DNA of 64,000 bases, taken from Candidatus Chryseobacterium colombiense (GTDB lineage: Bacteria > Bacteroidota > Bacteroidia > Flavobacteriales > Weeksellaceae). The translations under genes were made by a program, and so were the position numbers. The stretch is taken from contig CP119310.1 in the NCBI GenBank assembly GCA_029203185.1, positions 3,044,001 to 3,108,000 on the forward strand, in the 5' to 3' direction. Shown here one piece after another: positions 1-8,037 of this stretch; positions within the stretch are counted from its first letter, which is position 1, and the number at the start of each line of letters is the position of its first letter. The notes beneath the pieces are model-generated. The model was not told where the DNA came from. It did not search any database and saw nothing but the letters and a program-made list of their open reading frames with translations.

Positions 1-387
1 TATTCCGCCTGCTTTTTCAGCAATACTCATGAATCCCATGAATAATGTCATAATTCCGATCAGTCCTAAGCAGATCTTTACTGCAGTTTCGGAGGTTCCA
101 ATTACACCATCAGATTCCTGAACACGATACACTTTCACATCCTGTTTCAGCGAATCGGTTTTATAATGGATTCTGTTGTCAGCAAAATCAGGTTTTTTCA
201 TCAAACTGTCTCGGACAATCGGAGAAAGTGTATTCATTTTCTGCGTTGCAATCTGTACTGTATCACCTCCTTTTCCTACAACCATATCATTAAAAATAGT
301 TTTGTAGTGACTTGAGGAAATGTATTTTATACTTGCAATGGCAATGGCAACAATAATAAATGCCGACCAAATTCTGCTGAGAACCAT
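1..387 (-). CDS. SpmA/SpmB-like nucleoside-recognition membrane protein (N-terminal part only)
   Basis: The first 129 codons of a gene that continues beyond the left edge. An ATG at 387 opens a frame with no stop down to base 1. The protein begins with a membrane segment (about residues 3-22), has a polar stretch (about 23-97), then a second hydrophobic segment with LGLIGIMTLFMGFMSIAEKA. That second segment resembles the start of the 'nucleoside recognition' (Gate) domain of spore maturation proteins A and B, which Bacteroidetes often carry as one fused inner-membrane protein of unknown substrate. The family call rests on this short stretch; the C-terminal half is not visible. Confidence 0.6.
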   Translation of the reverse strand, partial: MVLSRIWSAFIIVAIAIASIKYISSSHYKTIFNDMVVGKGGDTVQIATQKMNTLSPIVRDSLMKKPDFADNRIHYKTDSLKQDVKVYRVQESDGVIGTSETAVKICLGLIGIMTLFMGFMSIAEKAGGI

Positions 388-471
388 TTGATTGAATTAA
401 AATTGTTTAAACTTATCAAAAAAACTTCAGATTACAAAGAAAGGAAAGGATTTTAGGTCAATGAGACGAGT

Positions 472-530
472 TGTCATTTCGAGGAAGGAGAAATCTTTTT
501 GTAAGATTCTTCACTTCGTTCAGAATGACA
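472..530. repeat. Dispersed imperfect palindrome, copy 1
   Basis: About 60 bases bounded by TGTCATTTCG on the left and CAGAATGACA on the right, with internal AAATCT / AGATTCTTC arms. The same ends and core (GATTCTTCAyTTCG...CAGAATGACAG) recur near 15132-15202 and 23900-23973, and a related form at 13343-13437 and 22929. It lies in the gap between two minus-strand genes and has no coding potential. It looks like a short REP- or MITE-like interspersed repeat. Confidence 0.7.
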
Positions 531-556
531 GTGGTTACTAAGATGATAGAAGGAAA

Positions 557-1069
557 CTATTTTTCATCAAGATAAACCAAATAACCTTCAAAATCATCAT
601 CCAAATTTTTTAAGACTTTTGCATCCTTCATTTTCTTTTCCAGTGCATCAATGAAAAAGCTTTTTTCAAAAAACTGGCGGTGAATTCCTGGAAGCAGTTC
701 CATAAAATAATCCATTCCGATTTTATTGTTATGAAGGTCCATTTTGGTTTCTAAAGGTTTGTTTGGAAATAGCTCTTCATGCATATCAGTCATTCTTTTG
801 CAGAATTCCAGAGCTTTTTTGGGGGAAGAAATTTTACAGCAATACATCATGATAAAACAACACCAAAGGGAATGTCTGAAAGCATTTCCAATTCCATTAT
901 TAGAGGCTGTTTTTGGGAATTTTTTCTGCGCAATGGTATACGCTTGTATGGTAGCATGAAAACTTAATAAAGAAAAAAGAGGATGGGGAAGGACAAGAGA
1001 CAAAAGACGTAAAATCTTTTTAAAACTCATACTCCGGATCGTATCAAAAAATATTTTAAAAGTTCTCAT
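557..1069 (-). CDS. DUF6973-like protein
   Basis: A 170-residue protein of unknown function. The central part has AFRHSLW (about residues 64-70), then HEELFP and MDLHNNKIG, the spacing of conserved His, Asp and Asn residues I associate with the DUF6973 family. There is no clear signal peptide, but residues 20-40 are moderately hydrophobic. The frame stays open one codon upstream to a TTG at 1072, yet the ATG at 1069 is the better start. It stands alone between a dispersed repeat and the accD terminator. The domain name is from memory of the motif, so treat it as likely rather than certain. Confidence 0.6.
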   Translation of the reverse strand: MRTFKIFFDTIRSMSFKKILRLLSLVLPHPLFSLLSFHATIQAYTIAQKKFPKTASNNGIGNAFRHSLWCCFIMMYCCKISSPKKALEFCKRMTDMHEELFPNKPLETKMDLHNNKIGMDYFMELLPGIHRQFFEKSFFIDALEKKMKDAKVLKNLDDDFEGYLVYLDEK

Positions 1070-1077
1070 CAATAAAA

Positions 1078-1102
1078 ATCTCTCCCTTAATTAGAGAGAG
1101 AT
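1078..1102 (-). terminator. Terminator after accD
   Basis: ATCTCTC (1078-1084) pairs with GAGAGAT (1096-1102) around an AT-rich loop. Read on the minus strand the stem is followed by TTTTTATTG. It sits just past the accD stop at 1125, so it should end the accD transcript. Confidence 0.7.
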
Positions 1103-1124
1103 GATTGTATTTTTGTTACAAATT

Positions 1125-1982
1125 TTAAGCACGTACTGCTAATAAATTTACTGTTTTAGCTACTGTATCCTGAATTTCAGTTCTTTTCACAATGAAATCC
1201 ACAAATCCTTTTTCCTGTAGGAATTCAGAAGTCTGGAATCCTTCCGGTAGATCTCTACCAATCGTTTCACGAATAACTCTAGGTCCTGCAAAACCGATTA
1301 AAGCTCCCGGTTCAGCCATGATAATATCCGCCGTCATTGCAAAAGAAGCCGTAATACCTCCAAAAGTAGGATCACAAAGGTAAGCAATGTATAAAAGTCC
1401 TGCTTCTGAAAGCTGAGCCAATTTAGCCTGCACTTTTGCCAACTGCATCAAAGAGTAGGTTGCTTCCTGCATTCTTGCACCTCCTGACTGACAAATGATC
1501 ATGTAAGGAAGTTTATGCTGAATACAGTAATCTACCGCTCTTCTGATTTTTTCTCCCATTACAGAACCCAAAGATCCACCGATAAAAGCAAAATCCATAC
1601 AAGAAACTACCATTTCAGTTCCTTTTACAGTTCCTACAGCGTTTCTGATAGAGTCAGTAAGCTTTGTTTTCGCTTTTACTTCTTTCAGACGGTCTACGTA
1701 AGGTTTTGTATCTTTAAAGTTAAGGATATCTATACTTTCAACGTTAGCATCTAACTCAGTGAATTTACCTTCATCAAAAAGGATATCAAAAAATTCTGCA
1801 CTTCCAATTCTTACATGAAAACCATCTTCTGGAGAAACATAGTTGTTTCTTTTTAATTCTTCATGCTCAACTACTTTTCCTGAAGGAGTTTGGTGCCAAA
1901 GACCTTTTGGAACATCCTTTTTTTCATCAGTAGAAGTCGTAATGTTTTTTGCTTTTCTTTTAAACCAGTCGAATGCTGCCAT
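1125..1982 (-). CDS. accD: Acetyl-CoA carboxylase carboxyltransferase subunit beta
   Basis: 285 residues. This is the beta half of the carboxyltransferase that moves CO2 from biotin-BCCP to acetyl-CoA to make malonyl-CoA, the first step of fatty acid synthesis. The crotonase-fold core is intact: CMDFAFIGGSLGSVMGEKI (about 127-145), SGGARMQE (about 165-172), and GALIGFAGPRVIRETIGRDLPEGFQ. Family members usually start with a four-cysteine zinc ribbon. Here the four positions read T32, G35, S50 and D53, so the ribbon cannot bind zinc the usual way, though its outline (TPSGK ... VSPEDGFHVRIG) is kept. The gene is monocistronic-looking, with hairpin terminators on both sides. Confidence 0.95.
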   Translation of the reverse strand: MAAFDWFKRKAKNITTSTDEKKDVPKGLWHQTPSGKVVEHEELKRNNYVSPEDGFHVRIGSAEFFDILFDEGKFTELDANVESIDILNFKDTKPYVDRLKEVKAKTKLTDSIRNAVGTVKGTEMVVSCMDFAFIGGSLGSVMGEKIRRAVDYCIQHKLPYMIICQSGGARMQEATYSLMQLAKVQAKLAQLSEAGLLYIAYLCDPTFGGITASFAMTADIIMAEPGALIGFAGPRVIRETIGRDLPEGFQTSEFLQEKGFVDFIVKRTEIQDTVAKTVNLLAVRA

Positions 1983-2004
1983 TTTATAATATATTAATGT
2001 ACAA

Positions 2005-2069
2005 TGAAAAAAGTAAAATGTATAAAAGAGAAGGCGCTGAACTTGCTTCTTACAGTATACATTTTACTT
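2005..2069 (-). terminator. Long hairpin terminator after fbaA
   Basis: A perfect 14-bp inverted repeat: AAGTAAAATGTATA at 2011-2024 and its complement at 2056-2069, enclosing about 31 bases that can pair further (GAAG with CTTC). On the minus strand the stem runs into TTTTTTC. It lies between the fbaA stop (2081) and the accD start (1982), so it ends fbaA transcription and separates the two genes. Confidence 0.75.
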
Positions 2070-2080
2070 CTTGCAAATTT

Positions 2081-3151
2081 TTATTTTAAAGTATTTACGT
2101 TGTTTAAATCTTCAAATGCCTGAACCAATCTTGTAGAGAAAGTTTCTTCACCTTTTCTCATCCAAACTCTAGGGTCGTAGAACTTCTTATTTGGTTTCTC
2201 TTCTCCTTCAGGGTTTCCGATCTGAGTTTTCAAATACTCGATATTGTTTACCATATAATCTCTGATTCCTTCTGTATAAGCAAACTGAAGGTCAGTATCA
2301 ATATTCATTTTGATTACCCCATAGTCGATCGCTTCTCTGATTTCTTCCAATGTAGAACCAGAACCTCCGTGGAATACGAAGTTCACCGGCTTAGCTGCAG
2401 TTCCGAATTTTTCCTGAACATATTTCTGAGAGTTGTCAAGGATTTTCGGAGTAAGCACTACGTTTCCTGGCTTATAAACTCCGTGTACGTTACCAAATGC
2501 TGCTGCAATAGTAAAGTTGTCAGAGATTGCCTTCAGTTTTTCATACGTGTAAGCGATATCTTCAGGCTGAGTGTATAGTTTTGAGTTGTCAACATCTGAG
2601 TTGTCAACACCATCTTCTTCTCCTCCTGTAACTCCGATCTCCACTTCTAGAGTCATCTGAAGTTTAGCCATTCTTTCAAAATATTTAGCAGAAATTTCTA
2701 AGTTTTCTTCTAAAGGCTCTTCAGAAAGATCCAGCATATGAGAAGAATAAAGGGATTTTCCTGTCTGCTTATAGAATTCTTCGTTAGCATCCATCAATCC
2801 ATCAATCCAAGGCAATAGTTTCTTTGCACAGTGGTCTGTATGAAGAATTACTGTAGCTCCGTAAGCTTCAGCAAGGGTATGGATATGTTTTGCTCCTGCA
2901 ATAGCACCTAATATAGCTGCTTTCTGACCGTCATTGTTTAATCCTTTTCCTGCGTTGTAAGCCGCTCCACCATTTGAAAACTGAATAATAACAGGAGAGT
3001 TTAATTTCGCTGCAGTTTCCAGAACTGCATTTATGTTGCTAGAACCAATTACGTTTACTGCCGGTAATGCAAATTTATTTTCTTTAGCATATTGAAAAAT
3101 ATCGGTAACTAATTGACCTGTGGCAACTCCTGCCGGAAAAATTCTGCTCAT
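2081..3151 (-). CDS. fbaA: Class II fructose-bisphosphate aldolase
   Basis: 356 residues, the usual length for the E. coli FbaA-type class IIA enzyme. It interconverts fructose-1,6-bisphosphate with dihydroxyacetone phosphate and glyceraldehyde-3-phosphate in glycolysis and gluconeogenesis. Visible features: the N-terminal PAVNVIGSSNINAVLETA, the catalytic/zinc motif VILHTDHCAKKLLPWIDG (about 99-116), LEVEIGVTGGEEDGVDNS (about 168-185), the zinc-ligand region FGNVHGVYKPGNV, and the phosphate-binding FHGGSGST. The start is the ATG at 3151. It is flanked by nadK upstream, about 70 bases away on the same strand, and by a strong terminator downstream. Confidence 0.97.
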   Translation of the reverse strand: MSRIFPAGVATGQLVTDIFQYAKENKFALPAVNVIGSSNINAVLETAAKLNSPVIIQFSNGGAAYNAGKGLNNDGQKAAILGAIAGAKHIHTLAEAYGATVILHTDHCAKKLLPWIDGLMDANEEFYKQTGKSLYSSHMLDLSEEPLEENLEISAKYFERMAKLQMTLEVEIGVTGGEEDGVDNSDVDNSKLYTQPEDIAYTYEKLKAISDNFTIAAAFGNVHGVYKPGNVVLTPKILDNSQKYVQEKFGTAAKPVNFVFHGGSGSTLEEIREAIDYGVIKMNIDTDLQFAYTEGIRDYMVNNIEYLKTQIGNPEGEEKPNKKFYDPRVWMRKGEETFSTRLVQAFEDLNNVNTLK

Positions 3152-3221
3152 GTTTTACTATTTATATAAATTATTAGGATCTTGTAAAATTGCTGTAAAG
3201 GTAATCATTTTTGCTCAATAA

Positions 3222-4091
3222 CTAATTTCTTTTGTCCCGGCCCCAAAGTAGCTTTTGACGGATGGTTTCGTAAAAACTTAAATTGTTGGGCTGCACCAGA
3301 AGAAGCTGGAAAGATGCCTTTTTAATAATGATTTCCTTATCTGTTTCTATATGTATTAGTCTTGAATCTAAAGAAAGAGAATATTGTGGCACTCTGCTTT
3401 CTACTCGGAATTTGATTTCTACTCTGTCATTCACCACCAAAGGTCTTACATTAAGATTGTGAGGGGCAATAGGGGTGATGACGAAATTTTCGTTATTGGG
3501 AGAAATGATCGGTCCGCCGCAGCTTAATGAATAGGCCGTTGAACCTGTAGGTGTCGAAACAATTACCCCGTCTCCCCAAAATACGTTCAGGAATTCATCA
3601 TTGATATAGGAATCTACGGTGATCATGGATGTCGTTTCTTTTCGGGAAACGGTCACATCATTTAATGCGTAAGGGAAAAAGCCCTCTTCCAAGCCTGGAG
3701 AAACCACCTCAATTACTGATCTTCGGCTGGTCTTAATGTCTCCTTTCAGGATAGCATCCAATTCTCTGAACGCTTCTTCTTTCGTAAAGCTTGCCAGAAA
3801 ACCAAGTCTTCCGGTATTTACTCCTACAACCGGAATTTCTAAATCTTCAATGAAGGTTAATGAATTTACAATCGTTCCATCTCCTCCGAAGGTAAAAAAA
3901 AGATCCACTTTTTTCTCCAGAAGATCCTGTTTGGAATTAAAGGTTTCAAAGATTTTTGAAAACTGAAGGGCTTCAGCCATTTCGTCATAGAGAACAGATG
4001 TTACACCTCTGCTTTCGAGCTCTGAAATAAATTTACTGAGATATAAAAAGGTGTCAAGATCTTTCTTCTGAGAATATATGGCTGCTTTCAT
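3222..4091 (-). CDS. nadK: NAD kinase
   Basis: 289 residues. Phosphorylates NAD+ to NADP+ in the cytoplasm using ATP or another phosphate donor. The hallmark GGDGT motif (FFTFGGDGTIVNSL, about residues 66-79) is followed by the NTGRLGFLASF segment, the NDVTVSRKETTSMI region and DGVIVSTPTGSTAYSLSCGGP, all typical of the family. The gene begins two bases after the stop of the CBS-domain gene upstream, so the two are almost certainly cotranscribed. That pairing is common in flavobacteria as I recall. Start ATG at 4091. Confidence 0.96.
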   Translation of the reverse strand: MKAAIYSQKKDLDTFLYLSKFISELESRGVTSVLYDEMAEALQFSKIFETFNSKQDLLEKKVDLFFTFGGDGTIVNSLTFIEDLEIPVVGVNTGRLGFLASFTKEEAFRELDAILKGDIKTSRRSVIEVVSPGLEEGFFPYALNDVTVSRKETTSMITVDSYINDEFLNVFWGDGVIVSTPTGSTAYSLSCGGPIISPNNENFVITPIAPHNLNVRPLVVNDRVEIKFRVESRVPQYSLSLDSRLIHIETDKEIIIKKASFQLLLVQPNNLSFYETIRQKLLWGRDKRN

Positions 4092-4093
4092 GC

Positions 4094-4747
4094 TTAGATT
4101 TCTATGAATTTTTGGAAGAATCCGAATCTGTCTTTATACAAATCCGATTTTTCGTCCGAATAATATTTTTCCACAATTCTGTAATCATATCGATCGAATG
4201 TGGCGTCTATCGAGGCCAGATTTTCGTTGCTGATTTTTATCGTCACCTGAATGACTTCATCAGACATAAAACTGATAAATCCTCCGTAAAATTTAGAATT
4301 ATTACTTTCTATAATATTGGCAATTTCTGTCATGGAATATTTTCTCGCCGGAGTTTCTATGGTGAGGATCGCTCCCGTTTCAGAAAACAGCGGATATTTT
4401 GATAAATCCTGGAAAATATCATCACAGCTTATATATCCTAAATATTTTTCATTTTTATTGATAACAGGAACCACATTGGTATTAAAAGTATGAAACAGAC
4501 GAATACTGTCCATGATATTGTTGTCTTCCGATATAGCAAAACGTTCTATCTGGTGTTCCAGGTCTTTTAGAGTACCCTCTTCTTCTTCATAAAGAAAGTC
4601 TATAGCAATGGCTCCGTAAAAATGATGGGATTTTTTGATGAAAATATGAGTATATCCAAAATCTTCTAATAAATCCCTAGCTGCTTCTATTGAATCAGTC
4701 AGGCTAAAACATGGAAAGTCTTTTGAGATATAGTCCTTAATAAACAT
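4094..4747 (-). CDS. CBS-domain protein upstream of nadK
   Basis: 217 residues containing a pair of CBS domains: one around residues 1-60 (DYISKDFPCFSLTDSIEAA ... GYTHIFI) and one around 70-120 (DNNIMDSIRLFHTFNTNVVPVI ... YLGYISCDDIFQDL). CBS pairs usually bind adenine nucleotides and regulate a partner. The C-terminal half (about 125-217) is an unnamed alpha/beta stretch that may be ACT-like (GAILTIETPARKYSMTEIANII). The two-base spacing to nadK suggests it senses or tunes nucleotide cofactor metabolism, but that is inference. Confidence 0.85.
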   Translation of the reverse strand: MFIKDYISKDFPCFSLTDSIEAARDLLEDFGYTHIFIKKSHHFYGAIAIDFLYEEEEGTLKDLEHQIERFAISEDNNIMDSIRLFHTFNTNVVPVINKNEKYLGYISCDDIFQDLSKYPLFSETGAILTIETPARKYSMTEIANIIESNNSKFYGGFISFMSDEVIQVTIKISNENLASIDATFDRYDYRIVEKYYSDEKSDLYKDRFGFFQKFIEI

Positions 4748-4832
4748 GGTGCTAATTTATAAAAAATTAAACTAAATTTTTTCTGTAAATCGCTTTTTTT
4801 TAACGATTTTTTTTGAAAAGTGATGTTAAAAT

Positions 4833-4862
4833 TTGTTTGTAAGGGAAAAAGAAGTATCTTTG
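4833..4862 (+). promoter_or_regulatory. Bacteroidetes-type promoter with no gene downstream
   Basis: TTG at 4833-4835, a 19-base spacer, then TATCTTTG at 4855-4862. This matches the known Bacteroidetes housekeeping pattern TTG-N19ish-TAnnTTTG. It points rightward into a region with no plus-strand gene until 6580; a terminator hairpin follows within 70 bases. It is therefore assigned to a candidate small RNA. Confidence 0.65.
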
Positions 4863-4867
4863 TCGCC

Positions 4868-4938
4868 TTTCATTTTTACTTTTTATTAGATTTATTTCAA
4901 ACTGCACTGTCTTTTAGACACATGCAGTTTTTTTATTT
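4868..4938 (+). ncRNA. Candidate small RNA ending in a strong terminator
   Basis: Predicted transcript of about 70 bases from the promoter at 4833-4862. The 5' half is an unstructured U-rich stretch. The 3' half is a hairpin: AAACTGCA (4899-4906) pairs with TGCAGTTT (4923-4930), and inside it TGTCT (4908-4912) pairs with AGACA (4916-4920). A T-rich run, TTTTATTTTA, follows at 4931-4940. The U-run is on the plus side only, so this is not a standard terminator for the minus-strand methyltransferase gene whose stop is at 4933. The RNA would overlap the last few bases of that gene in antisense. I do not recognise it as a known RNA family; both ends are inferred. Confidence 0.45.
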
Positions 4939-5463
4939 TAGGGCCTTTGCAAACTCCCACATTACAATTCCTCCGCATACACTTACATTTAAGGAATGCT
5001 TGGTTCCCAACTGGGGAATTTCCAGAAAAGTATCAATATTCGGAAGGGCTTCATCACTGATTCCTTCCACTTCATTTCCCAGGATAACAGCGTATTTTTT
5101 TGAAGAATCAATGGTAAAATCAGTGATCATCTGGCTATTTGTCGTTTGCTCAATTCCTACAATTTCAAAACCCTGCGATTTTAAATCATTGATTGCTGTA
5201 TTGATATCGCTTTCATGACTCCAGTCAACACTTTCCGTAGCGCCCAATGCTGCTTTGTGAATTTCGCGGTGAGGAGGTTGCGGAGTGATGCCGCAAAGAA
5301 TAATCTTCTGGATAAGAAAAGCATCTGCAGTTCTGAAGGTAGCACCTACATTGTGCATACTTCTGATGTTGTCCAAAACAACGACCAAAGGAATTTTTTC
5401 AACGGTTTTAAATGTTTCCACATCAATCCTGTTGAGTTCTTCCAGTTTTAATTTTTGTATCAA
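4933..5463 (-). CDS. SpoU/TrmH-family RNA 2'-O-methyltransferase
   Basis: 176 residues. The SPOUT signature motifs are complete: motif 1 NIRSMHNVGATFRTADAF (about 32-49), motif 2 VILGNEVEGIS (about 125-135) and motif 3 IPQLGTKHSLNVSVCGGIV (about 148-166). Together they form the knotted SAM-binding site. Such enzymes 2'-O-methylate ribose in tRNA or rRNA; the small size, with no extra RNA-binding domain, fits a TrmH- or TrmL-like tRNA enzyme, but the target cannot be read from sequence. No ATG lies before motif 1. The only sensible start is the TTG at 5463, with an in-frame stop six codons upstream of it. Confidence 0.9.
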   Translation of the reverse strand: MIQKLKLEELNRIDVETFKTVEKIPLVVVLDNIRSMHNVGATFRTADAFLIQKIILCGITPQPPHREIHKAALGATESVDWSHESDINTAINDLKSQGFEIVGIEQTTNSQMITDFTIDSSKKYAVILGNEVEGISDEALPNIDTFLEIPQLGTKHSLNVSVCGGIVMWEFAKALK

Positions 5464-5528
5464 TGTATTATTTTGTAGAGATTAAAAATCAAAAATAACA
5501 GTTTTTTAGCAAACACGGTTTTCAAAGA

Positions 5529-6416
5529 CTAAGGAAGTTTTTTTAATCCCATAATCTGATGTACGTTTCTTTCAATATTTTGTGCCAATGCCTCCATCGG
5601 GATATCATTCTCATCATTGTTGAAAGGATCTTCAATTTCCTCAGCAATAATCTCTAAACTCATCAAGACATAATAAACAAACACCGTAAGAGGAATCATA
5701 AAAAGACCAATACTGATCACGTAGGCAACCGGTAATGCCATGACATACAGGATAATGAACTTCTTGACAAAAGAAGAATACGAATAGGGAATAGGAGTGT
5801 TTTTAATTCTTTCGCACCCTCCGCAAACTTCTAAAAAGCCACTAAGCTGCGTATCCAGATACAACATTTCCACATCAGATATTTTTCCTTCCTTTTTTAG
5901 CTGGTTCAGTTTATGGGTCAAAAGAATGATGATTTCATTGGGACCATGATTTTTTATGGACTGTTCAATCTCGGAATAGTCTTCGTCCAAGGCCAGTCTC
6001 GTAGAGTCTTTAGAAAGATGCTTGGCTAAGAAATGAGGAAAAAACTTTAAGTACCTTGCAATCTGTTCTGCATCTTTTCTGTCGTTTTCAAGAATGGAAT
6101 TGATTTTTATGGCAAAATTCCGGGAATCATTGACGAGTTTTCCCCAGAGTTTCCGGCCTTCCCACCATCTGTCATACGCTGTATTGGTTCTGAAAACCAA
6201 CAGTAAAGAAAGAACAAAACCAAGTAAGGAATGAATCATCCCGACGTTACTGATCCCTGATTTTGAAGTAAGATGAAAGTATTCGACTTCTAAATATTCA
6301 ATTCCCCAGGAATATAATCCTACCATGATCATGCTTGGAAAAAGGATTTTCAAAGTATCGCTCTTGTGCAGGCTGAAAAGGATTTTTAGAAAATGTTTGG
6401 TGTCGTAAACTCTCAT
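5529..6416 (-). CDS. Bestrophin-family ion channel
   Basis: 295 residues. The family signature is clear: RTNTAYDRWWEGRKLWGKLV (about 76-95), preceded by an N-terminal membrane segment and followed by a long helical domain and two more hydrophobic stretches (about 222-258). Bacterial bestrophins form pentameric channels in the inner membrane; characterised ones conduct cations while animal ones conduct chloride. The acidic EDPFNNDENDIPM stretch near 258-275 matches the conserved C-terminal region. It is a single gene and the function in this organism is unknown. Confidence 0.88.
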   Translation of the reverse strand: MRVYDTKHFLKILFSLHKSDTLKILFPSMIMVGLYSWGIEYLEVEYFHLTSKSGISNVGMIHSLLGFVLSLLLVFRTNTAYDRWWEGRKLWGKLVNDSRNFAIKINSILENDRKDAEQIARYLKFFPHFLAKHLSKDSTRLALDEDYSEIEQSIKNHGPNEIIILLTHKLNQLKKEGKISDVEMLYLDTQLSGFLEVCGGCERIKNTPIPYSYSSFVKKFIILYVMALPVAYVISIGLFMIPLTVFVYYVLMSLEIIAEEIEDPFNNDENDIPMEALAQNIERNVHQIMGLKKLP

Positions 6417-6579
6417 AACTTCGTTGCTCTTACAAATATAATTTTTTCATTTTTATAACTCTTATTTAAGACTGTAAAATCAATCAACATATAGACAATG
6501 ATAACTAATATTAATCTTAAAATTTTCCTGCATTTCAAAAAAACACTATTTTTATTTCGCATTAAAAATACCACACCAA

Positions 6580-7449
6580 ATGATTCTCGAAAGTGTAGAT
6601 GTTGTTACAGATATTAGTAAAGAAGATTTTCAGAAAAATTATTTCAAAAAGCACAAACCGCTTCTGATTAAAAATTTTGCGAGCCGATGGGATGCTTTTG
6701 ATAAATGGAATTTTGATTTTATCCGCGAGAAAGCTGGTGAACAGGAAGTTCCTTTATATGATAATAAGCCTGCAGATGCTGCCAAAAGTTCAGATGCGCC
6801 TGTTACACATATGAAAATGAAGGATTATATTGATACCATAAAAAATAAACCTTCGGATCTCAGAATTTTCTTTTATATCATTACAGACCGGCTTCCGGAA
6901 TTATTGAAAAACTTTACGTATCCGGACCTGGGAATGAAGTTCTTTAAAAGGCTTCCAACCTTGTTTTTCGGTGGAAGTGAGGCGCATGTTTTAATGCATT
7001 ACGATGTAGATCTGGGAGACTTTCTACATATTCATTTTGAAGGCAGGAAGAGAATTTTATTATTTGATCAGAAACAGTCTGCCTTTTTATATAAAGTTCC
7101 GCTATCCGTACACACCATCTACGATGTTGATTATGAAAATCCTGATTATGAAAAATTTCCCGCTTTGAAGCATGCAAAAGGTTTTGAAATTTTCATGGAA
7201 CATGGAGACGCACTTTTTATTCCGGGAGCTTTCTGGCATTTCAACAGATATCTGGAACCCGGGTTCTCAATGTCGCTTCGCGCCCTTCCGAATAAACCGA
7301 ATGTTTTTGCCAATATGCTGTACCATGTTTTCATTATGAGATACACCGATAAGTTGATGCGAAAGCTTTTTAAAGCGAAATGGGTGAAGTACAAACAGAA
7401 ATGGGCTTATGAAAAAAGTTCAAAAGCTTTAAAACAACAAATTAAATAA
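6580..7449 (+). CDS. JmjC-like cupin protein, putative Fe(II)/2-oxoglutarate oxygenase
   Basis: 289 residues with the 'cupin-like' JmjC fold related to FIH-type hydroxylases. The N-terminal KKHKPLLIKNFASRWDAFDKW is the usual entry motif. A plausible iron triad is present: H140 and D142 (HYD) and H220 (ALFIPGAFWHFNRY). Such enzymes hydroxylate protein or RNA side chains, but no substrate can be inferred here. It ends five bases before the next small gene, so the two may be cotranscribed. Start ATG at 6580. Confidence 0.8.
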   Translation: MILESVDVVTDISKEDFQKNYFKKHKPLLIKNFASRWDAFDKWNFDFIREKAGEQEVPLYDNKPADAAKSSDAPVTHMKMKDYIDTIKNKPSDLRIFFYIITDRLPELLKNFTYPDLGMKFFKRLPTLFFGGSEAHVLMHYDVDLGDFLHIHFEGRKRILLFDQKQSAFLYKVPLSVHTIYDVDYENPDYEKFPALKHAKGFEIFMEHGDALFIPGAFWHFNRYLEPGFSMSLRALPNKPNVFANMLYHVFIMRYTDKLMRKLFKAKWVKYKQKWAYEKSSKALKQQIK

Positions 7450-7454
7450 TTAAA

Positions 7455-7970
7455 ATGCAATTTATTAGAATATTTTTAATTGGAATGTTCCTAAGTTTTT
7501 CAAATGCTCTATTTTCTCAAAAAATCAAAATATTATCCAAAAAACAAATTTTGAAAGTCTTCAAAAGTACTGTGGTACAAAATACGAAAGGTAATATTTC
7601 TACAGATTCTAACCCATGGTTTACAGATAATTCAGAGGATAAATATTTTAAGGATAAGATAATAGAATTTAAAAATGCTCGGAGCTTTCAAAGAGATTAC
7701 TGCAAAATTATTAATTGGAATTTTTATAAAAAAGATGCATTTGTTATTGGAGATGCGGATTACTGTAACGAACCACCGATGCAAAAAGTTACTAAACCAG
7801 AAAACTTTATAAGTTTAAAACTAATCCAAAATAATTCTGGAGTTGTTTTATTACTTTTTAATGAAGATAAATTAATTGATCAGTTTTTAATTATTTCCCT
7901 TGAAAAAATAAAATCTGTGTATGATGAAAATGAATCAGATTTAATAATGAAATTAAAAAGACTAAATTAA
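7455..7970 (+). CDS. Small exported protein of unknown function
   Basis: 171 residues. Residues 1-21 look like a signal peptide (IRIFLIGMFLSFSNALFSQ) with likely cleavage before KIKILSKKQ. The mature part is rich in Lys, Asn and Asp, has three cysteines and no motif I recognise. The coding stretch is noticeably AT-richer than its neighbours mutS and the cupin gene. It starts five bases after the cupin gene ends. No function can be proposed. Confidence 0.7.
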   Translation: MQFIRIFLIGMFLSFSNALFSQKIKILSKKQILKVFKSTVVQNTKGNISTDSNPWFTDNSEDKYFKDKIIEFKNARSFQRDYCKIINWNFYKKDAFVIGDADYCNEPPMQKVTKPENFISLKLIQNNSGVVLLLFNEDKLIDQFLIISLEKIKSVYDENESDLIMKLKRLN

Positions 7971-8037
7971 TTCAGGGCTTTCCTTCTACTATTTTATTTC
8001 TTACTTTTACCATCCTAATTTTTTAAGACAGATTTTA

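Noticed and set aside
4820..5218. Plus-strand frame of about 130 codons in the methyltransferase region
   Set aside because: It lies antisense to the complete SpoU-type gene, has no recognisable domain, and starts upstream of the candidate small RNA terminator, which would stop its transcript early.
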